Shown here piece after piece: positions 1 through 5,847 of a DNA stretch of 19,621 nucleotides (the stretch's first letter is position 1; every line of letters starts with the position of its first letter). The notes beneath the pieces were generated by a model. The model made no database searches and was not told the DNA's origin. It worked only from the letters and a program-made list of their open reading frames with translations. The stretch is from the NCBI GenBank assembly GCA_964502775.1, contig CAZCYE010000028.1, forward strand, positions 1 through 19,621, in the 5' to 3' direction. Origin of the DNA: CAZCYE01 sp964502775 (GTDB lineage Bacteria; Actinomycetota; Acidimicrobiia; IMCC26256; PALSA-555). A program made the translations under genes and the position numbers.

Positions 1-159
1 CAGGCGCGGTTTCGGCGCCTGGCCCGCCTCGCGCATCCCGACCACGGCGCGGCCGGGCTCGGTGCCGCCGAGCGCCTCGCCGAGCTCGCCGAGGCCCGTG
101 CGGTCATCTTGAGCGTGCTCGCCGCGCCCGGATCGGCCGCGGGGACGCGCACCGGGTAG
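1..159 (+). CDS. J-domain protein, C-terminal fragment
   Basis: Reading frame 1 is open from the window edge to a TAG at 157-159 and gives 52 residues. Visible residues 4-14 read FRRLARLAHPD, which is the end of J-domain helix II followed by the diagnostic HPD loop (residues 12-14). After it comes an Ala/Glu-rich helix (AERLAELAEARAVIL) that matches helix III. J-domains stimulate the ATPase of Hsp70 (DnaK) partners through the HPD loop. The protein ends about 38 residues after HPD, so the J-domain is C-terminal here or the whole protein is a short J-domain protein. It is not a full DnaJ, because no zinc-finger or substrate-binding region follows. The N-terminus is outside the window. Its stop codon overlaps the putative -10 element of mdh. 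Confidence 0.7.
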   Translation, partial: QARFRRLARLAHPDHGAAGLGAAERLAELAEARAVILSVLAAPGSAAGTRTG

Positions 160-162
160 GTT
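157..162 (+). promoter_or_regulatory. Putative -10 element (TAGGTT) of mdh
   Basis: TAGGTT ends 8 nt before the GTG start of mdh, so a transcript starting 7-9 nt downstream would be leaderless or nearly so. No Shine-Dalgarno sequence is visible between 160 and 170. The first three bases are also the stop codon of the upstream J-domain gene. Confidence 0.5.
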
Positions 163-170
163 GCGCGGCC

Positions 171-1184
171 GTGCCCGACGCTTCCCCAACCGGTTCCGTG
201 CCTCCGGCCCGGCACGTGACCGTGACCGGCGCGGCCGGCCAGATCGGCTACGCCTTGGTGCACCGGATCGCCTCCGGTCAGCTCCTCGGTCCCGACCAGC
301 CGGTGGTGCTGCGCCTGCTCGAGATCGAGCCCGCCCTGCCCGCGCTCGAGGGTGTGGTGATGGAGCTGGAGGACGGCGCCCATCCCCTGTTGGCCGGGGT
401 CGTGGCCACCAGCGACGCCGGAGTCGCGTTCGACGGGGCGTCGTGGTGCCTGCTCGTCGGCTCGATCCCCCGCAAGGCGGGCATGGAGCGTCGCGAGCTG
501 CTGAGCGTGAACGGCAAGATCTTCGAGCCCCAGGGCAAGGCCATCAACGCCCACGCCGCTGCCGACGTGCGCGTGCTCGTGGTGGGCAACCCGTGCAACA
601 CCAACTGCCTCATCGCCCGCAGTCACGCTCCGGACGTCCCGGTCCAGCGTTGGTTCGCGATGATGCGCCTTGACGAGAACCGGGCCAAGACCCAGCTGGC
701 GCGCAAGGCCGCGGCGGCGACGCGTGACGTGACCAACATGGCGATCTGGGGCAACCACTCGTCCACGCAGTTCCCCGACTTCGCCCACGCGCGCATCGGC
801 GGCCGCCCGGTGCCCGAGGTGATCACCGACGAGGCCTGGTTGCGCGGGCCGTTCATCGAGACCGTGCAGCAACGCGGCGCAGCGGTGATCGCGGCGCGGG
901 GGGCATCGTCGGCGGCGTCCGCGGCGCACGCGGTGATCGACGCCGTGAACAGCGTGTGGCGCCCAACCCCCGAGGGCGATTGGCATTCGCTCGCGGTGGC
1001 GAGCCGGGGCGAGTACGGCATCCCCGAAGGGCTCCAGTTCGGCTTCCCCGTGCGCAGCGACGGCACCGCCTGGTCCGTGGTGGAGGGCCTCACGCACGAC
1101 GAGTTCGCCCAGGAGCGGATCCGCGTGACGACGCAGGAGCTGCTCGAGGAGCGCCAGGAGGTCGCCGACCTCCTGGGCTCCTAA
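171..1184 (+). CDS. mdh: Malate dehydrogenase (NAD type)
   Basis: The 337-residue product oxidises malate to oxaloacetate with NAD+ in the TCA cycle, in the cytoplasm. The Rossmann glycine loop TGAAGQIG lies at residues 19-26. The substrate-binding stretch IPRKAGMERRELL spans residues 99-111 with Arg101 and Arg107. NPCNTN is at 140-145. The catalytic pair is Asp168 in RLDENRAK and His196 in WGNHS. The C-terminus (GEYGIPEGLQFGFPV) also matches the actinobacterial and cytosolic-type family, and the length is normal. The GTG start at 171 is chosen because it lies 8 nt after a TAGGTT hexamer and leaves only about 14 residues before the first beta strand. The gene is 11 bp downstream of the J-domain ORF and appears to be transcribed on its own. 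Confidence 0.95.
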   Translation: MPDASPTGSVPPARHVTVTGAAGQIGYALVHRIASGQLLGPDQPVVLRLLEIEPALPALEGVVMELEDGAHPLLAGVVATSDAGVAFDGASWCLLVGSIPRKAGMERRELLSVNGKIFEPQGKAINAHAAADVRVLVVGNPCNTNCLIARSHAPDVPVQRWFAMMRLDENRAKTQLARKAAAATRDVTNMAIWGNHSSTQFPDFAHARIGGRPVPEVITDEAWLRGPFIETVQQRGAAVIAARGASSAASAAHAVIDAVNSVWRPTPEGDWHSLAVASRGEYGIPEGLQFGFPVRSDGTAWSVVEGLTHDEFAQERIRVTTQELLEERQEVADLLGS

Positions 1185-1196
1185 CGGGCCGCGCGC

Positions 1197-2084
1197 CTAC
1201 GCGTCGATCGTCGCGAGCCAGTCGCCCATCGCCGACACGAGCCGGGCCGGGCTCTCGAGCTGGGGCGCGTGGCCGATGCCGTCGAGAAGCTCGATGGCGA
1301 TCCCGTGCTCCTCGGCGGCGCGGCGCGCCGCCTCGACGGGTACGAGACGGTCCTCGATGCCGTGGACGAGCAGCGTGGGACACCGCCGCGCCGCGCGCGC
1401 GAGATCGTCGCCGTGATCCCGCGTCAGGTAGATGCACAGCGACCGTGCCGCGTCGGCGTACGCGGCGGCAGCCTCGGGCCACTCCACCCGCTCGGCGCAG
1501 AGCTCGACCATGCGGCGGCGCAGATCGGGGTCCAGGGCATCCACCCGGGCGAGCACCACCGCGAGGCTCTCGTCCACGAGGCGCTCGGGGCCGAGTCGAC
1601 GCGCCCGGGCCCGCACGAACCATGCCCCGACGATCGGTACGACCAGCGGGGCCAGCCAGGCCACGCGCCGCCAGTCCTCCATTGTCGGCTTGGGATGGCG
1701 CACCGCGGGGTCCACGAGCACGAGAGCGTCCACGAGCTCGGGCCGTTGCGCGGCTACCTGGGTGGCGATCACGCCGCCCATCGAGTTGCCGACCAGCACC
1801 GCCGGGCCTCGCTGGGAGAGCACCTCGGTCACGAGGCGCGCCTGGGTCTCGAGCGTGGCCGTGCGCCCGGGGGCGCGGGTGCGGCCGAAGCCCACGAGGT
1901 CGACCGCCACGACCGCGGCGTCGAGGCGGGCGGCGAGGGGCTCACCGATCGGCTCCCACGACAGCGTGTGCGCGCCGAGCCCGTGGACCAGGAGCACCGT
2001 GCGGTCGGCCGCGGGTCGTCCCCACTCCACGGCGTGGACGCGCACGCCGTCGACGTCGATCCAGCCTGCTCGTCCGGTGGTCAC
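1197..2084 (-). CDS. Alpha/beta-hydrolase fold protein
   Basis: A 295-residue cytoplasmic hydrolase of the alpha/beta fold, with no signal peptide or membrane segment. Numbering from the GTG at 2084, the oxyanion-hole motif VHGLG is at 33-37 and the nucleophile elbow GNSMGG at 99-104 with Ser101. The acid is probably Asp245 in GIEDRLVP, and the base is His272 in GIGHAPQLE. The whole catalytic triad is therefore present and the length is usual. The substrate cannot be read from the sequence; esterase, epoxide hydrolase-like and C-C bond hydrolase members all look like this. An in-frame GTG at 2108 would add 8 residues. I prefer 2084 because a TAGGCT hexamer lies 7 nt upstream of it, and the longer form would place that hexamer inside the gene. 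The gene converges with mdh, with only 12 bp between stops. Confidence 0.85.
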   Translation of the reverse strand: MTTGRAGWIDVDGVRVHAVEWGRPAADRTVLLVHGLGAHTLSWEPIGEPLAARLDAAVVAVDLVGFGRTRAPGRTATLETQARLVTEVLSQRGPAVLVGNSMGGVIATQVAAQRPELVDALVLVDPAVRHPKPTMEDWRRVAWLAPLVVPIVGAWFVRARARRLGPERLVDESLAVVLARVDALDPDLRRRMVELCAERVEWPEAAAAYADAARSLCIYLTRDHGDDLARAARRCPTLLVHGIEDRLVPVEAARRAAEEHGIAIELLDGIGHAPQLESPARLVSAMGDWLATIDA

Positions 2085-2091
2085 CGCCGCG

Positions 2092-2097
2092 AGCCTA
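2092..2097 (-). promoter_or_regulatory. Putative -10 element (TAGGCT) of the alpha/beta hydrolase
   Basis: On the minus strand TAGGCT is followed by 7 nt and then the GTG at 2084. No ribosome-binding site is seen. It fits the same leaderless pattern as other genes in the window and is the main reason for choosing the shorter start. Confidence 0.5.
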
Positions 2098-2125
2098 GAG
2101 GTCGGCACCCGCGAGACTGGAAGCC

Positions 2126-3064
2126 GTGGCCCGAGAGCGAGACACCGGTACCGGCGTTGCCCTAGAGCGCCCGCAGCCGCCCGGCGCGGAGGAATCGTGG
2201 CATGAGTGCTGGTCGTTCGACTTCGCCCAGCGTGACGGCCTCGGCGGGTTCGTTCGCCTCGTGACGTTCCCGAATGCGGGGCGTGCTTGGTGCTGGGTCT
2301 ACGTGATCAGTCCCGAGCACGGGCTCGTGGTGGTGCGCGACCACCACGTTGTGCTTCCGAGACGCGCGGGATCACTCGAGATCCGAGCCGAGGCGCTCTG
2401 GGCCGAGCTGGTGTGCGAGACGCCGATGGAGCACTGGGGCATCGGTGTGGAGGCGTTCGGTGTGGCACTCGATGATCCGCTCGACGGGTACCGCGGCGAG
2501 ATCGGCACGCGTGTCGCCGTGGGTCTCGACCTCGAGTGGGTGCTCGACGCGCTGCCGGCAACCGAGCGAGACGCCTACGAGCAGCCGGGGCGCGTGCAGG
2601 GCGACGTGCTGATCGGGACCGATCGCATCGCCTTCGACGGCTTCGGGCTCCGCACGCATGCCTGGGGCGACCACCGGTGGTGGTCCCACGACGGCCACCG
2701 CGTGCGCGTGGGACTCGACGACCTTGCGTTGAGCGTGCGCACCGAAAGTGGACCGGGCGCAGGAGGCGCACGGGCATGGCAGTGGCGCCCCGGCGCGGCA
2801 GCCGAGGCGGTCGCGGTGCGATCGTCGCGAGTGTCGATGGGCGACGACGGCTTCCCGACCGAGGAGCACCTCCAGGTGGGCGAGACGCTCGCGTTGGTGC
2901 TGGATGTCCGGAGTGTGGCGGCGGTGCCGCTCGATCCCGGCGGTGTGCCCGTGGCTGGGCTCGTGCGGGCGCTGTGCGCCGTCGAGAGTGCCGATGGCCG
3001 GCGCGGGGCAGGATGGGCCGAGTGGTGTCACCCGGGTGACCCGAGCCGGGACCGCTCGGTCTAG
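2126..3064 (+). CDS. Unknown protein resembling the DUF7064/AttH-CrtC lipocalin-like group
   Basis: A 312-residue protein, probably cytoplasmic, with no signal peptide or membrane helix. It opens with an aromatic-rich beta segment (WHECWSFDF at 25-33). It later carries GFGLRTHAWGDHRWW at 172-186. This resembles the G-x-G-x-R-x-H-x-W-G-x-R-x-W signature of proteins annotated as DUF7064/DUF7065, relatives of the CrtC/AttH lipocalin-like fold. Those families include hydratases acting on lipophilic substrates, but many members have no known activity, and none is claimed here. The GTG at 2126 is the first start after the divergent hydrolase promoter, and GAGACT at 2113-2118 is a weak -10 candidate. 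The stop codon overlaps the stop of the convergent rhodanese gene inside a shared CTAG. I am confident it is a real gene and moderately confident of the family. Confidence 0.7.
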   Translation: MARERDTGTGVALERPQPPGAEESWHECWSFDFAQRDGLGGFVRLVTFPNAGRAWCWVYVISPEHGLVVVRDHHVVLPRRAGSLEIRAEALWAELVCETPMEHWGIGVEAFGVALDDPLDGYRGEIGTRVAVGLDLEWVLDALPATERDAYEQPGRVQGDVLIGTDRIAFDGFGLRTHAWGDHRWWSHDGHRVRVGLDDLALSVRTESGPGAGGARAWQWRPGAAAEAVAVRSSRVSMGDDGFPTEEHLQVGETLALVLDVRSVAAVPLDPGGVPVAGLVRALCAVESADGRRGAGWAEWCHPGDPSRDRSV

Positions 3065-3411
3065 GCGACGGCGCCTGGGGTCCCGTCGTCGGTGACCACT
3101 GGGAGCCCCGCGCCCGCCCAGGCCTGCATTCCCCCGGCCACGTTCTTGGCGTCGTAGCCCGCGCTGCCGAGCGCGGCGGTCACCCTCGCCGAGCGGCCCC
3201 CCGAGCGGCACACCACGAGGATCTCGGTATCGGCGGGAAGCTCGCCGTGGCGGGCCTCGATCTCGCCCATGGGGATCCAGACCGCGTCCGGTGTGTGGCC
3301 CGCGTGCCACTCGTCGGGCTCGCGCACGTCGAGGAGCACCGCGCCGGCCTGGAGGCGGCCGCTCGCCTCCGATACATCGACCTGGGGCACATCCGGTGCG
3401 GGGGAACTCAT
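3061..3411 (-). CDS. Single-domain rhodanese-like sulfurtransferase
   Basis: A 116-residue cytoplasmic protein made of one rhodanese domain. LLDVREPDEWHAGH at 26-39 is the CH2A-type motif. The active-site loop CRSGGRS begins at Cys68, the residue that carries the persulfide. The C-terminal half (VAGGMQAWAGAGLPV) is typical of GlpE/PspE-like small rhodaneses, and the length is right for one domain. The ATG start is supported by GGGAGG about 8 nt upstream on the minus strand. It lies 93 bp downstream of the MBL-rhodanese fusion on the same strand, which suggests a shared role in moving sulfane sulfur. The palindromic element between them could limit read-through. The stop overlaps the convergent upstream gene by 4 bp. 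Confidence 0.9.
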   Translation of the reverse strand: MSSPAPDVPQVDVSEASGRLQAGAVLLDVREPDEWHAGHTPDAVWIPMGEIEARHGELPADTEILVVCRSGGRSARVTAALGSAGYDAKNVAGGMQAWAGAGLPVVTDDGTPGAVA

Positions 3412-3434
3412 GGACGGACCTCCCTGTTGTGAAC

Positions 3435-3498
3435 GGCTCGCTGCGAGGAGCGAGCGAACGCTCGCGGGCCGGGTACCCCGGCCCGTAGTGAGCGAGCC
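3435..3498. repeat. Compact palindromic element with three nested inverted repeats
   Basis: Outer 8-bp arms GGCTCGCT (3435-3442) and AGCGAGCC (3491-3498) enclose two hairpins. One is GCGAGCG/CGCTCGC (3450-3456 and 3459-3465). The other is GGGCCGGG/CCCGGCCC (3466-3473 and 3477-3484) with loop TAC. Together they could fold as a three-way junction. The 14-mer at 3443-3456 recurs exactly at 7366-7379 beside a second CCGGG-TAT-CCCGG hairpin, so this looks like a dispersed intergenic repeat. It sits between two co-oriented genes and may act as a terminator or RNA-stability element. Confidence 0.65.
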
Positions 3499-3504
3499 AT
3501 CAAG

Positions 3505-4899
3505 TCAGGTACCTGCCTCGCGGTCGCTCGCCTCTGCCTTCCAGGCGCCGTAGCCGCCGAGCAGATCCGAGACGTCGGTGAACCCGCGCGCCGTGAGCAC
3601 GCTGGCGGCCACGGCCGAGCGCGAGCCCCCGGCGCAGTACACGACCGTGGGGGTGTGCGGGTCGAGCTGGTCGATGGCCGCCACCAGGTGCGGGAGCGGC
3701 GTGGGCAATGCGCCCGGGATCATGCCCAGTTCGGTCTCCGACGGGTTGCGCACGTCGAGCACCTGGAGCTCGGTCAGATCGGCGCGCCGTCGCTCGAGCT
3801 CGTGGGTCGTGAGCCGTGAGGACCGCACCACGGACTCGGGATGGTCGGCCAGCGCCACCAGCGGCTCGTCGAGACGGCCGATGACGCGGTCGAAGCCGAT
3901 GCGCGCCAGGCGCACCTGCGCCTCGACCTCGTGTCCCGGGTCGCTCACGATCACGATGCGGTCCTGGGGGTCGAGCATGTCCCCGGCCCATTCGGCGAAG
4001 CGGCCCTGAAGGCTCACGTTGATCGAGCCGCGCAGGTGGCCGCCGGCAAACGTCATCGGATCACGCGTGTCGAGCACCACCGCGCCATCGGCCACAGCCC
4101 CCACCACTTCGTCGAACGAGAGCGCCGCCGGCACCGCGTCTTCGTCGAGCACGGGTCGTTCCTCGCGGTTGCGCTGCGCGTCGAACGAGAAGTATCCCGG
4201 GCGGGTGGGCTGGCCCTCGGTCACGAGGGTGACGAACCGGGATTCGTCCATCGGCTGGAGGGCGTAGTTGAGACGGCGCTGCTCCCCGATCGTGGACTGC
4301 GTCTCGGTCGACAGCTGCTTGCCGCACGCCGACCCCGCGCCGTGCGCGGGGAACACCCGTGTCTCGTCGGGGAGCACGAGCAGCTGCTCTCGCAGCGACC
4401 GGTGCAGCTGGCGAGCGAGGTCTTCGGCCGTGTACCCCGCGCTGGCGAGGAGGTCCGGACGGCCCACGTCACCGATGAACAGTGTGTCGCCGGTCAGCAC
4501 CGCATACGGCGTCGAATCGTCGGCGTGCTCGTACACCACCAGGCTGATCGATTCCGGTGTGTGCCCCGGTGTAGCGCGCACCTCGAGCACCACGTCGCCG
4601 AGCACCAGGCGCTGACCGTGCTCCAGTCGATCGATCTCGTACTCCACGTTGTCGATCGCCGCGCCGTAGGAGATGACGGCCTTCGTGGCGCCAGCGAGCT
4701 CGAGGTGGCCACTGAGGAAGTCCGCGTGCACATGGGTCTCGATGACGCGCTCGATCTCGAGATGCTGGTCGCGCGCGTCACGCAGGTACTGGGCGACATC
4801 GCGCTGGGGGTCCACCACCACGGCGCGTCCCGTCGACTCGTCGCCCACGAGGTACGACGCGTGCGAGAGGCACTCCAGGTAGTACTGGGTGAAGATCAT
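3505..4899 (-). CDS. MBL-fold hydrolase fused to two rhodanese domains (persulfide dioxygenase-like)
   Basis: A 464-residue cytoplasmic protein. The metallo-beta-lactamase domain (about 1-245) shows THVHADFLSGH at 55-65, PGHTPES with His113, TGDTLF with Asp138 and PAHGAGSACGK with His186. These are the iron/metal ligands of the ETHE1/CstB persulfide dioxygenase group, which oxidises glutathione or other low-molecular-weight persulfides to sulfite. Two rhodanese domains follow, at about 258-350 and 365-460. The second has the active-site loop CAGGSRS with Cys422. The first has Asp320-Pro-Gly-His in the loop position and no cysteine, so it is probably inactive and structural. AGGAGG lies 6 nt upstream of the ATG and fixes the start. 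With the downstream rhodanese it forms a likely sulfide/persulfide detoxification unit. The exact substrate is inferred from the family. Confidence 0.88.
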   Translation of the reverse strand: MIFTQYYLECLSHASYLVGDESTGRAVVVDPQRDVAQYLRDARDQHLEIERVIETHVHADFLSGHLELAGATKAVISYGAAIDNVEYEIDRLEHGQRLVLGDVVLEVRATPGHTPESISLVVYEHADDSTPYAVLTGDTLFIGDVGRPDLLASAGYTAEDLARQLHRSLREQLLVLPDETRVFPAHGAGSACGKQLSTETQSTIGEQRRLNYALQPMDESRFVTLVTEGQPTRPGYFSFDAQRNREERPVLDEDAVPAALSFDEVVGAVADGAVVLDTRDPMTFAGGHLRGSINVSLQGRFAEWAGDMLDPQDRIVIVSDPGHEVEAQVRLARIGFDRVIGRLDEPLVALADHPESVVRSSRLTTHELERRRADLTELQVLDVRNPSETELGMIPGALPTPLPHLVAAIDQLDPHTPTVVYCAGGSRSAVAASVLTARGFTDVSDLLGGYGAWKAEASDREAGT

Positions 4900-4974
4900 C
4901 GGTCGCCTCCTGGCGCAATCATTCCCTTTGGGGTGATCGCGCGGCGATTCCGGCGATTTCCGAGGTTCCGAGGC

Positions 4975-5003
4975 TCAAGTTTCGGCCCCCCCGCTGCCGA
5001 AGG
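4975..5003 (+). promoter_or_regulatory. Possible sigma-28 (FliA/WhiG-type) promoter
   Basis: TCAAGTTT at 4975-4982 and GCCGAAGG at 4996-5003 resemble the -35 (TAAAGTTT) and -10 (GCCGATAA) of sigma-28 promoters. The 13-nt spacer is about 2 nt longer than the FliA consensus. The site lies 34 bp before the ATG of the secreted protein gene. A caution: TTCGGC and GCCGAA within it also form a 6-bp inverted repeat, so it could instead be a hairpin or an operator. Confidence 0.4.
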
Positions 5004-5037
5004 CCAAGGGGGAGGGGCACGATCCCTCGAGGGGACG

Positions 5038-5847
5038 ATGAGCAACTCAGGTTTCGGGCCGCAGGCAAGTCGCCGGGGTGGTGCGCGCCGGAGCTGGGCG
5101 CTCGCGTTGCTCGTGGTCGCGGCGGTGTGGGTGGGTGCCGCGGTCCTTGCCGCGCCGCCCGCGGCTGCCGGCCGGGGTGGCGACTGGGGCGGCGACCGGT
5201 CCGGTGTGGGTGGCCGGGGCCAGCAGGGCGAGCAAGGTGAGCAAGGGCGACAGGGTGGCGCGCGCTGGCGCCCAGTGGGCGGCCAGGGCGGCCAGGGCGG
5301 GAACGTCGGGCGGGATGGTGGTGACCCCGGTACCGGGTGGGCCAACACGACTCCGCCGGTATCAGAACCGTGGACGGATGGTCACGATCACGGTCGCGAC
5401 AAGGGCCGGGACCACGGCGGGAACGGTCACGGTCGCGACAAGGGCCGGGACCACGGCGGGGACGACGACGGGGACGACGACGGGGACGACGACGACTCCG
5501 GGGTCGGGGGTGCGGCGGTGCCGGATGTCGGTGGGGCGAGTGCCAGCGTCGCGCCGCCCGCACCGGTCGTGGTCACGCCGGTGGCCCCACCGCGCGCGGC
5601 CGTCACGCCGCTCACGCCGGTTCCCCAGGCGTTGCCGCCCGAACCGGTCTCGCCGGTGGCGGCCGTTCCCTTCGAAGAGACAGGCGTGGACCACGCGCTG
5701 CGCACGGTGCGCGACCACGTGCCGCTGTTCGTCGTGGCGGCCATCGTGCTGCTGTTCCTGGCCTTGCAGGGGCGGTTCGACCGGCGTGACCCGCGCCTCG
5801 TGCGCGCGCCGGTCGACGACGAGCTGGAGTTCTCGGAGCCGTCGTGA
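5038..5847 (+). CDS. Secreted low-complexity Gly/Asp/His-rich protein with C-terminal membrane anchor
   Basis: A 269-residue protein of no family I recognise. Residues 1-44 form a signal peptide or anchor (Arg-rich start, hydrophobic 20-39, Ala-rich end). Next is a Gly-rich stretch with four collagen-like triplets (GQQ-GEQ-GEQ-GRQ, 61-72). Residues 115-153 contain a duplicated HGRDKGRDHGG block and three GDDD units. A Pro/Val/Ala-rich linker runs from about 160 to 213. A membrane helix lies at 228-244, followed by a short charged tail of 25 residues. The likely topology is an exported domain with a cytoplasmic tail. The acidic and histidine blocks could bind divalent metal, which is an inference. 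The ATG at 5038 follows GAGGGG. Its stop overlaps the GTG of the diguanylate cyclase gene (GTGA), so the two are probably translationally coupled. The open frame extends far upstream, but only as antisense of the MBL gene. Confidence 0.7.
   Translation: MSNSGFGPQASRRGGARRSWALALLVVAAVWVGAAVLAAPPAAAGRGGDWGGDRSGVGGRGQQGEQGEQGRQGGARWRPVGGQGGQGGNVGRDGGDPGTGWANTTPPVSEPWTDGHDHGRDKGRDHGGNGHGRDKGRDHGGDDDGDDDGDDDDSGVGGAAVPDVGGASASVAPPAPVVVTPVAPPRAAVTPLTPVPQALPPEPVSPVAAVPFEETGVDHALRTVRDHVPLFVVAAIVLLFLALQGRFDRRDPRLVRAPVDDELEFSEPS
5388..5493 (+). repeat. Tandem repeats inside the secreted protein gene
   Basis: A perfect 34-bp direct repeat (5388-5421 and 5427-5460, period 39) encodes the doubled HGRDKGRDHGG block. 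It runs into three copies of the 12-mer GGGGACGACGAC (5458-5493) encoding the GDDD units. Such tracts often vary in copy number between strains and can be mis-assembled from short reads. Confidence 0.9.

Noticed and set aside
3841..5037. Long plus-strand open frame running upstream of the secreted protein start at 5038
   Set aside because: It is the antisense of the MBL-rhodanese fusion, whose domains are unmistakable. Protein-like composition there only reflects high GC. Only the part from 5038 shows a signal peptide and ribosome-binding site.
4900..5037. A c-di-GMP or other riboswitch ahead of the cyclase operon
   Set aside because: I could not find a conserved GEMM core or another known aptamer. 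The region is better explained by a promoter-like sequence, a short hairpin and two ribosome-binding sites.
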